Notes under the pieces: model-generated
Seen by the model: only the letters and a program-made list of their open reading frames with translations
Database searches by the model: none
What the model was told of the DNA's origin: nothing
Source: an uncultured Sphingomonas sp.
GTDB lineage: Bacteria > Pseudomonadota > Alphaproteobacteria > Sphingomonadales > Sphingomonadaceae
Assembly: GCA_913775975.1 (NCBI GenBank)
Contig: CAJYLQ010000022.1
Coordinates: 1 to 64,000, forward strand
Reading direction: 5' to 3'
DNA length: 64,000 bases
Position numbers and translations under genes: made by a program
Shown: piece by piece, positions 27,901 through 36,889 of the stretch
Layout of the letters: each line of letters begins with the position of its first letter
Numbering within the stretch: the first letter of the stretch is position 1

Positions 27901-28293
27901 CTACATAATGATCGTGTCGTCGTCCGCGCCCTTCGCCAGCACGCGGCCCATGGCGTCGAACAGGTCGTCCATCGCCACGGGTTTGAAGATCACCTCATCG
28001 GCGCCGGCGGCGATGCAGCGGGCGCGCAGGTCGACCGCGGCATCGGCGGTGACGACGATGATCGGCACCTGCGCCTTGGCATCGGCGCGCGCGCGGATAT
28101 GGCCGATCGCGGTGATGCCATCCATGCCGGGCATGCGAAGGTCGATCAGCACGACCTCGAACTCCTGCTCGTCGATCAGGCGCAGGCCCTGCTCCGCATT
28201 CTCGGCGCCGGTCATTTCGGCACCCGCAACACCCAGCATATCGTTGACAACGCGGCGGTTCATCCGGTCGTCCTCGATGAAGAGCACGTTCAT
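27901..28293 (-). CDS. Single-domain response regulator (CheY-like receiver)
   Basis: 130 residues from ATG 28293; a GTG immediately before (28296) is possible. Complete receiver: acidic pair FIEDDR, phospho-acceptor Asp in LIDLRMPGMDG, Thr in VVTADA, Lys in IFKPVA. No output domain, so it signals by protein contact or phospho-relay. Encoded 63 bases after the histidine kinase stop on the same strand; with the EAL gene it forms a three-gene signalling unit. It likely receives phosphate from that kinase, whose own C-terminal receiver looks divergent. Confidence 0.92.
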   Translation of the reverse strand: MNVLFIEDDRMNRRVVNDMLGVAGAEMTGAENAEQGLRLIDEQEFEVVLIDLRMPGMDGITAIGHIRARADAKAQVPIIVVTADAAVDLRARCIAAGADEVIFKPVAMDDLFDAMGRVLAKGADDDTIIM

Positions 28294-28356
28294 CACGCGA
28301 CCCTAACATCCCGGCTGGATTGGAAAAAGTCTGACTTCATCGTCCCGCTCTAGGCC

Positions 28357-30834
28357 TCATGACGGTCGCGGTACAAGATGGGACGTGAACGATTCGCCGC
28401 AATCGGGGGCAAACAGCGTCGCGAGCAGCGCCTTTCCGGACACGGGCTTGTCCACCACGCGCGTTACGGCGGCGGCCAGCCTGTCCCGGCCATCGCGCCC
28501 GGGGGTCCACAGCAGCGTCACCGGGCAGCCCGCCTGCCGCGCCCGTTCCGCCAGGACCACGACATCGTCCAAGCCATCATCCCCCAAGGCTACGGCGGCA
28601 TCGTCGATCAGCATGGCGGAGACGGTTTGCATGTTCAAGGTCGCCAGCCCCTCCGCCACCGTGTCGGTAAAAACGATACGGCCGGCGCGTGGTTCCAGCA
28701 GCGTCCGCCATGTCGCGCGGCGGATGGGATTGCGTTCGATGACCAGCATCGCCGCCCTGGTCCCTGCGGGCGACGTCGATGTTGTATCGGCGGCGTCGGC
28801 CGGCTCGGCGAGGCGCAGCGGCAGCGTGACGGTGAAGCACGCCCCCTCCCCCACCACGCTGGTTACGCCGATATCGCCACCCATCGCGACCGCCAGATTG
28901 CGGCAGATGGCCAGCCCAAGCCCGGTGCCGCCGAAACGCCGCGTGGTGCTGGCGTCGGCCTGGCGGAACGATTCGAAGATGGCGGCCTGCTTGTCGACCG
29001 GGATGCCGATGCCGGTATCGGCGACCGCGATGCGCATCACGCCCGCCCCCGCATCGGACGCCGCATCCGGCGCCGCGTCCGTCGTGACGGTCAGCGTGAT
29101 CCGGCCCGTCGCCGTGAACTTCACCGCATTGGCCAGAAGGTTGAACACGATCTGGCGGATCCGCGCCGCATCGCCCACGATCCGGCCGGGCGCACCGGCC
29201 AGGTCGACGACGACCGCCAGCCCCTTCGCCCGGGCCTGATCCTCCCACAGGCGCGCGGCGTCGCCGATCGTCTCGGCCAGATCGAAGGGGCGCTCCTCCA
29301 GCGTCAGATTGCCCGTCTCCATCTTCGCGACGTCCAGAATGTCGTCGACCAGCGCCTGCATCGTCAGGCCCGCGCCCTTCACCACGCCCAGCCTTTCGCG
29401 CGTGGTGGTGTCGATCGCGGCATCGGCCAGCATCACCTGCGTCATCCCGAGGATGCCGTTCAGCGGGGTGCGGATCTCGTGACTGGTGGTCGCCAGAAAT
29501 TCCGTCTTCGTCGTCAGTGCGCGGTTGAGCGCGACGTTGGTTTCCGCCAGCCCGTCGCGCGCGACCTCCAGCGCGTTGCGGCTGCGCCGGATCGTGAACA
29601 GCGCGATGCCCAGCACCGCGACGAGAACCGCCGTCGCGGCGGTGATCGCGGTGAAGATCATCTGCTGGAACCGCGCGCTCGCCTGTTCCAGCGCGACCGT
29701 GCGGCGCAGTTCCTCCGCGCGCAGCTTCGTGATGCGCAGCTCCTGATTGGCGAAGTCGAACCGCGCCGCCATCAGCGCGTTGCCGGTATTGGTCGCCAGC
29801 GTCGTCGTCTCGTCATCGATCCGCTTCGCCGCGCCGAGATGGATCAGCGCGCGGCGATAGTCGCCCGTCCGCTGATAGACGCGATAGGCGGTCAGGTGCG
29901 GTTCCAGCCAGATCGGTTCGGTCGTGTCGAGGTCGATCCCGGCGAAGCTCTGGTCGATCAGTTCCGCCGCCTGCGCCATGTTGCCGCGCTGGAATGCCGC
30001 CTCCGCCGCCAGCGCCAGAAGCTGCGGCCGCCAGCTCGACGCCTCGCCATCGGCGGCGACGGCCAGGCTGCGCCGCACCGCCTGCTCCGCATCGGCGACG
30101 CGGCCCGCCTTCAGCCGGTTGCGCGCCATGTTGCGCAGGACCTGCGCGACGAGCACGGGGCTGCGCATCCGCTCCGCCTGCGCGAGCGCGATCGCGAACT
30201 GCCGCTCCGCCTCATCATGGCGGCGCAGGTCCTGCAACACGCCACCGCGATTGTTGTAGAGCGCGACCATCATGCCCGGATCGCCGCGATAGATATCGGA
30301 TGCCTGCGTCAGATAGCGCAGCGCCCGGTCGTAATCCTTGGCATCGCTGTAGAGCGAGGAAATCAGCGTCAGCGCGATCGCCTCGCTGCGTGGATTGCCG
30401 ACCGCCGCGAAGATGCGAAAGGCGGTCTGGAAATCGGACAACGCGCCGGCGATCTGGCCCTGCATGTTGCGCAGGGCCCCGCGCGTCAGATGGATCTCCC
30501 CACCCAGCTGGGTCCGTTGCCCTCCGGCATTGCGAAATGCCTTATCAATCAGCGGCGTAGCGCCGGTATAATTGCCGAGTCGCAGTGCCGCTTCGGCTTG
30601 AAGCCACTGCGCCGTCGCCATTGCCGTCACGTCGCCGGGCGATCGGGACCGTGCGTCAAGCTGGGTTTCCGCCTCTCCGGCGATCCGCTGCGCAGATGCC
30701 GGATCGCTCATCATGAGGCCCCGGGCCGCTTCGAGCCGCGTTTCAATAGAGGCGGGTTCGTCGGCGGCACTGGCAGCGACGGGCGCCGTGGCGACCAGCA
30801 GCGCGAAGGCGGTCGCCAGCGTGGGGAAGCGCAT
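28357..30834 (-). CDS. TPR-containing hybrid sensor histidine kinase with divergent C-terminal receiver
   Basis: 825 residues. Signal peptide (to about 23), a periplasmic TPR-rich sensor (about 30-360, e.g. ALYNNRGGVLQDLRRHDEAERQFAIAL), a coiled helix and one membrane span (AITAATAVLVAVLGIALFTI), HisKA with the phospho-His in TTSHEIRTPLNGILG (about 452), and a complete ATPase domain (NLLANAVKFT, DTGIGIP, GGTGLGLAI). The last about 120 residues have the receiver fold but start MLVIERN instead of an acidic pair and keep only LIDD and DKPVSGK, so phosphorylation there is doubtful. ATG follows directly on the EAL stop codon. Confidence 0.9.
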   Translation of the reverse strand: MRFPTLATAFALLVATAPVAASAADEPASIETRLEAARGLMMSDPASAQRIAGEAETQLDARSRSPGDVTAMATAQWLQAEAALRLGNYTGATPLIDKAFRNAGGQRTQLGGEIHLTRGALRNMQGQIAGALSDFQTAFRIFAAVGNPRSEAIALTLISSLYSDAKDYDRALRYLTQASDIYRGDPGMMVALYNNRGGVLQDLRRHDEAERQFAIALAQAERMRSPVLVAQVLRNMARNRLKAGRVADAEQAVRRSLAVAADGEASSWRPQLLALAAEAAFQRGNMAQAAELIDQSFAGIDLDTTEPIWLEPHLTAYRVYQRTGDYRRALIHLGAAKRIDDETTTLATNTGNALMAARFDFANQELRITKLRAEELRRTVALEQASARFQQMIFTAITAATAVLVAVLGIALFTIRRSRNALEVARDGLAETNVALNRALTTKTEFLATTSHEIRTPLNGILGMTQVMLADAAIDTTTRERLGVVKGAGLTMQALVDDILDVAKMETGNLTLEERPFDLAETIGDAARLWEDQARAKGLAVVVDLAGAPGRIVGDAARIRQIVFNLLANAVKFTATGRITLTVTTDAAPDAASDAGAGVMRIAVADTGIGIPVDKQAAIFESFRQADASTTRRFGGTGLGLAICRNLAVAMGGDIGVTSVVGEGACFTVTLPLRLAEPADAADTTSTSPAGTRAAMLVIERNPIRRATWRTLLEPRAGRIVFTDTVAEGLATLNMQTVSAMLIDDAAVALGDDGLDDVVVLAERARQAGCPVTLLWTPGRDGRDRLAAAVTRVVDKPVSGKALLATLFAPDCGESFTSHLVPRPS

Positions 30835-32175
30835 TCAGCCGCGCCTGAAGGCGGCGAAGGACGGCAGTGCCGTGACTTTCTGCTTGAGCCCGCAGGAGAG
30901 GTCCGCGTCGAGGAAGTCCATCAGCGCCGCCAGACCGAGCGGGCGGCTGATCAGGAACCCCTGCACCACGTCGCAGCCCATAACCGAAAGGAGCGCGAGC
31001 GCCGACGGCGTCTCGACCCCCTCCGCCACGACCTCCATCTCCAGCGCATGGGCCAGGTCGATCGTCGAGCGGACGATCAGCGGATCGCGATTGGAACTGG
31101 TCAACTGCGTGACGAACAGCTTGTCGATCTTCAGCTCGCGCGCGGGCAGTTTCTTCAGATAGGCGAGCGAGGACAGGCCGGCGCCGTAATCGTCGATCGC
31201 GATGACGACGCCGATGTCGGCAAAGGCGCGCAGATGCGCGATCGCGCTGTCGGGATCGCGGATCACGCCCGTCTCGGTGATTTCGAACCCCAGCCGCGCA
31301 CCGCTGCCCTCGACCAGCGAACAGGCGCGACGAACGAACCGCGCGTCGGACAGCAGGATCGCGGAGATGTTGACGAAGATCGTCAGGTCGTGACCGCGCT
31401 CTACCAGCACGCGATAGTCGCGCACCGCCTGCTGGATCGTCCAGATCGTCAGGTCGACGATATGATGCGTCTGTTCGGCCAGCCCGATGAAGTCGCCCGG
31501 CGGGATCAGGCCGCGCGTCGGATGCTGCCAGCGGACCAGCGCCTCGACACTGTCGATCTGCTGGCGGCGGACATGGACCTTGGGTTGATATTGCAGGAAC
31601 AGCTCGCCCCGGCCGATCGCGGCCTGGAGATCGCGCATCAGGTCCTGATGCTCGCTGGGCAAGGGCAGGTCGCCGACATCGCGCACCACCGGCTGACGGC
31701 TTTCGCGCGCGGCCTCGATCGCGCGTTCCGCCTCGTCGATCAACAGCACCTCGTCCCGGTGCGTCAGCGGCGCGGCGGCGGCGCCGACGAGAAGTTCGAC
31801 CGCGAATTGCTCCCCATCGACATCGAACACCGCCTCGAACGTCCGATCGATCAGCGTCACGGCGCGGTCGAACGCCGGGCGCGTCATCGCGGGTACGCTG
31901 ATCTCCAGCCGGTCGCGCCCGACGACCATCGGTAGCAGGTCCGGGCAGACCTGCTCGATCCGCGCGGCGATCTCGTACCCCAGCACGCCCGCGCGCACGA
32001 CACCCATGTGCCGGCGAAGGATGGCGAAATTGGCGATCTGGATGACCGCGAAGAAGCGGGACATCGGCGCGTCGCCGCCGGGCGCCACGGCCGTGGTGGT
32101 CGGAATCGTCGCACCGCGCGCCACGGGGGCACGCCGCTCGGCATCCGACGGCCGATCGTCACAAGGCCCCATCAT
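30835..32175 (-). CDS. EAL-domain cyclic-di-GMP phosphodiesterase
   Basis: 446 residues. N-terminal about 190 residues resemble a degenerate GGDEF/regulatory domain ([17 protein letters not shown]) without a GGDEF motif. The EAL domain is complete: EALVRW, Asn in FVNISA, Glu in [14 protein letters not shown], Lys in KIDKLFV and Glu in VVAEGVET, so it should hydrolyse c-di-GMP to pGpG. First gene of an operon with the hybrid kinase and receiver, linking c-di-GMP to the two-component signal. Start could be either of two adjacent ATG codons (32175, 32172). Confidence 0.92.
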   Translation of the reverse strand: MMGPCDDRPSDAERRAPVARGATIPTTTAVAPGGDAPMSRFFAVIQIANFAILRRHMGVVRAGVLGYEIAARIEQVCPDLLPMVVGRDRLEISVPAMTRPAFDRAVTLIDRTFEAVFDVDGEQFAVELLVGAAAAPLTHRDEVLLIDEAERAIEAARESRQPVVRDVGDLPLPSEHQDLMRDLQAAIGRGELFLQYQPKVHVRRQQIDSVEALVRWQHPTRGLIPPGDFIGLAEQTHHIVDLTIWTIQQAVRDYRVLVERGHDLTIFVNISAILLSDARFVRRACSLVEGSGARLGFEITETGVIRDPDSAIAHLRAFADIGVVIAIDDYGAGLSSLAYLKKLPARELKIDKLFVTQLTSSNRDPLIVRSTIDLAHALEMEVVAEGVETPSALALLSVMGCDVVQGFLISRPLGLAALMDFLDADLSCGLKQKVTALPSFAAFRRG

Positions 32176-32255
32176 GCGCGACCTCGTAGCCTCCTGCTCG
32201 TAAACAAATCGTTAACGTTACCGTTTCGGCCGTTATTTTTAGACCGAAGCGGCCG

Positions 32256-32284
32256 TTGAAACATGGTTAAAAAATCCTTAACAA
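32256..32284 (+). promoter_or_regulatory. Candidate promoter of the 17-codon ORF
   Basis: TTGAAA (32256-32261), 17-base A/T-rich spacer, TAACAA (32279-32284). Would start transcription near 32291, leaving a leader of about 34 bases before the small ORF. Confidence 0.4.
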
Positions 32285-32324
32285 CTTGGGTGCGTCCAAC
32301 GAGGCGCCATTGAGGGAGATAAAC

Positions 32325-32378
32325 ATGCTCAGCTTCATCATTTCTTTGATCCGTAACGAAAACATCAAGCCCTGGTAA
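32325..32378 (+). CDS. Possible 17-residue microprotein
   Basis: ATG 32325 to TAA 32378 encodes MLSFIISLIRNENIKPW. A good ribosome site (GAGGGAGA) lies about seven bases upstream, a promoter-like pair is in front, and an extensive hairpin begins seven bases after the stop. The peptide has a short hydrophobic N-terminal stretch and a polar/aromatic end. No gene follows on the same strand, so it is not a leader peptide of a downstream operon. Evidence is contextual only; it may instead be part of a small RNA. Confidence 0.4.
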   Translation: MLSFIISLIRNENIKPW

Positions 32379-32384
32379 CAGGCG

Positions 32385-32437
32385 CTGATCCGCCGGGCGA
32401 TTTGTAACGATCATGTTACGGCCACCCGGCGGATCAG
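32385..32437 (+). terminator. Nested hairpin after the small ORF
   Basis: Outer 13-bp perfect stem CTGATCCGCCGGG (32385-32397) with 32425-32437; inner 5-bp stem GTAAC/GTTAC (32404-32408, 32415-32419). It lacks a strong T-run (ATTCT follows), so it may stabilise or terminate a short transcript. Confidence 0.5.
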
Positions 32438-32656
32438 ATTCTCTGGAGCGTCGGAATGATGTTCCCGAATGACGACCGCGCCCGTCTCCGGGATGCGCGG
32501 TGAAGTCGGCACGAAGCATTTGCGGCCGCGAAACCCTCTTCTGGACATTTTCGACGCTCACCACGCGCGATGAGGCTGTTCATCGCGTGCCGCATCGGGT
32601 CGTGGCGAACATGGTGCATCACGTCTTTTCCTGCCAGTCAACGGGCGCGGCCGGCG

Positions 32657-35600
32657 TCAATAATCCCTGCGATATCGGACACTTCCGGACGATCCGCCGA
32701 ATGATCCGGTGGATGTCAGGATGCTGAGCGTTCGCGTCAACGCGATCTCGACCTGCGTCGCGGTGAAGCCCTGCGCGTCGGTGATGACCTCGACATAGAT
32801 GTTGTCTGTCAGATACTTGCCGGCTGCCAGACTGGTGCCGCGACCACTGGTTTCATCGGCGCCCAGAACACGCAGACGATCGAACCCGACCGCCGAGCGC
32901 AACTTGCCGAGCGGATTCAGCCCGCCCCCGCCCGACCCGCGCAGCGAGTTGAGCGCGGATGCCAGCTGGATCGCCTCGATCGCCGACAGATTTTCCGGGT
33001 TCGTGCCGAACATCAGGCGGCTTAGCACCTCGTCCTGCGGCAGCGCAGGCGTGGAGGTGAAGGCGATCTGCGGCCGCTGGCCGGTGCCGGTGATGTTGAT
33101 GACGGCGGTGATCCCGTCAGTCGTCGTGGTCGCCTGGATGTTGATGTCGGGGTCGGACAGCGCGCCGCCGTTGAAACGAATCGTGCCGCGATTGACGTCG
33201 AACCGCTTGCCCGCGAACGAATAGGTGCCGCGGATCAGGTCGAGCCCGCCGTTGACGGTCGGCGCGGCGGAGGTGCCGCCGATCCGCAGCGCCATCTGCC
33301 ATTCCGACTCCAGGCCCATGCCCGATACGAACAGCTGGTTGTCCGCGCGGATGCGCAGGTCCAGCTTGAACAGTACCGGCGGCGCGGCGGTGGCGGGACG
33401 GTCCGTCGGGCGGCCGGGCCGCATCTGGCTGCGGCGGCGGATGCCGGTCAGCTCCGGCACCTCCGTCTCTCCCGTGCGGACGATCTGGTAGCGCGCGTTG
33501 GGCACGGTCAGGTCGCCCTGGATCAGCGCACCGTCGCGCCCGTTCGTCAGCCGGATCGTGCCGCTTGTCGTCGCCGCCAGCGCATCGCTGTTGGCGAGCC
33601 GCGCGTTGTTCAGCCGCGCGGTGATGTCGATCGGATAGCCCGAGGCGGAGGCCAGCCCGACCGTTCCCTGCGCGGTGACGGTGCCGTCGCCGGCGCGCGC
33701 GGTGAGGCGCGTCACCTCCAGCCGGTCATTGGTGAAGCGCGCGGCCAGCTGCATCGCGGTCAGCCGGGTGCCGTACGTCTGGTTCTCATAGGTCAGCGCA
33801 TCGGCACGGATCAGGCCGGTCAGCTGCGGGGTCGCGACGCGGCCACCGAAATCGGCCGCCATCGCGATCGGCCCGGTCAGATGCTGGTCGGGCAGCGCCG
33901 CGAACGAGAACAGGACGGAGGACGGGCCGTTGTAGCGGATGCCGCCCGCCAGCGGCGCCTGCATCAGCCGCGTCACCCACGAGCCCGACCCCGGCGGCAG
34001 CGGCCGCAGCGTGGCGAGCATCCGGCCGATCACGGTCTGTCCGCTCTTGATGAGCGCGCGCGCCTCGCCGCCATCGGGCAGCAGCTTGCCCGCGAAGACG
34101 ATATCCACGGGGCTGGAGATCGCCGCCAGACCCGTCCGCTGAAAGTTCGCGACCGTGATCCGCGCATCCGCCGAGGGGAAGGACGCGTCCGCCGCCTGCG
34201 TATAGTCGAGGCTGCCGGTCGCCTGGCCCGACAGGTCGAGCGCGGGGACGAAGGCGTTGAGGATCGACAGGTCGAGCCGGTCGAGCCGCGCCTGCACCTG
34301 CGTGCCGCCGCCGAACCGGCCGGCGACGCGCACCGAGCCCTGGTCCAGATCGATCCGCGTCGGCGCGAGGCGATAGACGCCGCCATCGGCGCGGATGCGC
34401 GCGGGGTTGGCGGTGGCGAAGCCGATGCCGTTCGCCTGCCCCTTCAGCGCGACGAGATAGTCGTTCGGCGCCAGCCGCCCGTTGAGCGCGACGCGGAAGG
34501 GCACGCCGTTCGACCCGGTCAGCAGCGCCTGCGCGGTGCCGCGCCCGCCGGCATAGTTGATCTTCGCGCGTGCCGCCTCGATCACGGTCGGGCCGTAGCG
34601 GGTGTCGCCCAGCTGCACGTCGGCTACGATCTGCGGCGCGTTCGGCACCATCACCGCGCTGGCGGTGACGATCGCGCGGCCGATGGTGAAGTCCACCGCC
34701 CCCGGGATCCGCGCGTTATAGGCGCGGGCGTTCACGTCGGCGCGCTGGTTGCCGCCCTGATCGGCGAGACGGACCTGACCGTTCAGGCCCTGACCGGCAA
34801 AGGCGAGCGCCCCGGCGAAGGGGCCGGCCGCCGTCTGCACGATCCGCCCGTTCGCGGTGATGCCCGCGAACAGCACGCGGCGCACGTCGACCGCCAGCCG
34901 GGCCCCCGGCGTCACGAGCACGTCGGCGGTGAAGGGCCCGTAATCGGTGCCGCCGGTGGCGTTGACCGCATAGGCCCCGCCCCTGCCGACGATCCGGGCA
35001 TTGAGATCGACCAGCCCGACGCCGACGCCGGGGCGCGGCGCGCGCAGCACGACGACGGGATTGGTCGCCGAGCCGGTGACGCGGGTCGAGAGCGGACCAT
35101 ACTGGGTGGAGACGGCATCCGCCTCCACCGCCACCGCGCCGGTGCGCGGATCGAACCGGCCCCGCCCGCGCGTTATGCGGAACTTGGGCGCGCCGAGGCG
35201 CAGCCCGTCGAACGTCACGATGCCTTCTGGACTATAGCCGACATCGGCGCGGACGACGGCGTTGCCGCCGAGGAAGTCGCGGATGCCCGCGTTGAACAGC
35301 TGCTGCGTCCGCGCGACGACGCGGCCCCGCACCCCGAACCCGCCATTGGGACCGGGCACCAGCTTCGCATCGGTCGACAGGTTGAGGATACCGATCGAAT
35401 CAAGCCGGTAATTGTTGACCCGACCCTTCAGCGCGCCGGTGTAGCGGCCGGTCTGGACATTCGCGACGACGATCGCGGTCGCGTCGATCTGGTCGGAGCG
35501 GATGCGCAGGTTGTCCGACAGGATGTTCGGCATGGAGATCGCGAAGTCGCCGGCGATCGTCACATTGTTCGCAAGGCCCCCGACCGCCGCGTTCAGCCCG

Positions 35601-36889
35601 GTGACGCGGCGCGCGCGGGCGCGGACGGGCACGAGGATGCGGTCGCTGTTCACGCGGGCCAGCCCCTCGGCGTAGAGCGCCTCGACGCCCATTTCGCCAA
35701 AGCCCAGCCGCGCGGCGACGATCTTGTAGTCGACGGTCGGCGTCGCGAAGGCGCCGTCCAGCACCAGCCGCGCGGTGACGTCGCGGCCGTTCAGGTTCGG
35801 GGCGATCGCGCCTGGCGTCAGCAGCTTCGCATCGACCGCGAAATTGCCGAACCGGCTGTTGGCGAGGTCGAGGATGCCGCCCGCATCGACCATCAGCGCG
35901 TCCGACCGCAGCTTGATCCGGCTGTCGGCGCGGCGCTGGTTCAGCGTGGTGTCGATCGCGACCTGCAGCGCGGGGGCGGTCAGACGCTCCACCGGACCTT
36001 CTAGATACAGACCCGGCCGGGTCAGGCCGCGAATCTCGATATGGCCGGCCCTGGCGGTGGCGGTGAGGTTCGCGAGCTCGCCGCCGCCCAGCGTCGCGCG
36101 GGCGCGGCCCTGCCAGGCGGACCAGCCGCCCCGGCCGTCGACGGTCAGCGCCAGCGGCTGCTTCAGCCCGGCCATCGTGGCGACGACGCCGCCGGTCGGC
36201 GCGGCGAGCTTCACGTTCACGTCCAGCTTGTCATCGTCGGGCACCGCGTCCAGCCGCAGGACCAGCCGGTCGCCGCCGGCGACGCCGCGGGCGCGCAGCG
36301 CCGACACGTTCGCGGCCAGCTGCGCGCGGCGATCCGCGATATGGACGGTGCCGTCCATCGACAGGATATGCGCCTGCCCCGTCACCGGCGCGGCCATGAC
36401 GAAGCGGTCGACGCGCAGCCGGTTCACGTCGATGTCGAGATCGGGCAGCAGCGGCGCGTTGGGATCGCTGGACTCGGTGGCCTTCAGTTCCGGCTTGCGG
36501 CGCAGCGTGATCGTGCCGGCGGTAAGCTCGCGCACGTCGACATGGTTGTGCGCGAAGGCGAAGGGGCGCCAGTCCACCTCCAGCCGGGGGCTGTCGAGGA
36601 AGACGCCGCGCGGATCGCTGACGCGCAGGTCGGACAGGACCATGCGGCCATAGAGCGATCCGTCGATCCGCCCGACCTTGATGTTCAGCCCCGACGCCGT
36701 CGTGTAGCCGCCGATCTGGTCGGAGACGAAGCGCCGGCCCGGATCGGTGTTGATGCCCAGCAGCACCAGCATCACCGTCAGGATCAGGCCGAGGATCGCG
36801 ATCGCCAGCCATTTGACGATCCGCCGCCACAGCGGGCGCGGCGTGGAGACGGCCGCGGCGGCCGTGGTGGGGGCGGTATCGTCCACCAT
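32657..36889 (-). CDS. tamB: Translocation and assembly module protein TamB (AsmA-like, DUF490)
   Basis: 1410 residues. One N-terminal membrane anchor (about 27-47, WLAIAILGLILTVMLVLLGI) followed by a very long beta-rich periplasmic body of the AsmA/VPS13-like lipid-transfer type, ending in the conserved TamB_CTD: GGLDLIRGTYSFAGKRFDVNRG, TGTGQRPQIAFTS, LPQDEVLSRLMFG, and a final YRRDY. It bridges inner and outer membranes, working with TamA in outer-membrane protein insertion and phospholipid transport. Its ATG overlaps the tamA stop, so the two are coupled. Confidence 0.95.
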   Translation of the reverse strand: MVDDTAPTTAAAAVSTPRPLWRRIVKWLAIAILGLILTVMLVLLGINTDPGRRFVSDQIGGYTTASGLNIKVGRIDGSLYGRMVLSDLRVSDPRGVFLDSPRLEVDWRPFAFAHNHVDVRELTAGTITLRRKPELKATESSDPNAPLLPDLDIDVNRLRVDRFVMAAPVTGQAHILSMDGTVHIADRRAQLAANVSALRARGVAGGDRLVLRLDAVPDDDKLDVNVKLAAPTGGVVATMAGLKQPLALTVDGRGGWSAWQGRARATLGGGELANLTATARAGHIEIRGLTRPGLYLEGPVERLTAPALQVAIDTTLNQRRADSRIKLRSDALMVDAGGILDLANSRFGNFAVDAKLLTPGAIAPNLNGRDVTARLVLDGAFATPTVDYKIVAARLGFGEMGVEALYAEGLARVNSDRILVPVRARARRVTGLNAAVGGLANNVTIAGDFAISMPNILSDNLRIRSDQIDATAIVVANVQTGRYTGALKGRVNNYRLDSIGILNLSTDAKLVPGPNGGFGVRGRVVARTQQLFNAGIRDFLGGNAVVRADVGYSPEGIVTFDGLRLGAPKFRITRGRGRFDPRTGAVAVEADAVSTQYGPLSTRVTGSATNPVVVLRAPRPGVGVGLVDLNARIVGRGGAYAVNATGGTDYGPFTADVLVTPGARLAVDVRRVLFAGITANGRIVQTAAGPFAGALAFAGQGLNGQVRLADQGGNQRADVNARAYNARIPGAVDFTIGRAIVTASAVMVPNAPQIVADVQLGDTRYGPTVIEAARAKINYAGGRGTAQALLTGSNGVPFRVALNGRLAPNDYLVALKGQANGIGFATANPARIRADGGVYRLAPTRIDLDQGSVRVAGRFGGGTQVQARLDRLDLSILNAFVPALDLSGQATGSLDYTQAADASFPSADARITVANFQRTGLAAISSPVDIVFAGKLLPDGGEARALIKSGQTVIGRMLATLRPLPPGSGSWVTRLMQAPLAGGIRYNGPSSVLFSFAALPDQHLTGPIAMAADFGGRVATPQLTGLIRADALTYENQTYGTRLTAMQLAARFTNDRLEVTRLTARAGDGTVTAQGTVGLASASGYPIDITARLNNARLANSDALAATTSGTIRLTNGRDGALIQGDLTVPNARYQIVRTGETEVPELTGIRRRSQMRPGRPTDRPATAAPPVLFKLDLRIRADNQLFVSGMGLESEWQMALRIGGTSAAPTVNGGLDLIRGTYSFAGKRFDVNRGTIRFNGGALSDPDINIQATTTTDGITAVINITGTGQRPQIAFTSTPALPQDEVLSRLMFGTNPENLSAIEAIQLASALNSLRGSGGGGLNPLGKLRSAVGFDRLRVLGADETSGRGTSLAAGKYLTDNIYVEVITDAQGFTATQVEIALTRTLSILTSTGSFGGSSGSVRYRRDY

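Larger units (their letters stand above)
32176..32656. other. Intergenic region with small ORF and nested hairpin
   Basis: Between the EAL start and tamB stop. 32200-32300 is markedly A/T-rich and holds promoter-like boxes; 32325-32378 is a possible 17-codon gene followed by a nested hairpin (32385-32437). From 32440 to 32656 I see nothing; longer frames here lack ribosome sites. Confidence 0.55.

Noticed and set aside
28378..31935. 1185-residue open frame antisense to kinase and EAL genes
   Set aside because: Shadow frame; the minus-strand proteins have intact domain motifs.
32172..32564. 130-residue minus-strand ORF upstream of the EAL gene
   Set aside because: No ribosome site, covers an A/T-rich promoter region and the hairpin; coding character absent.
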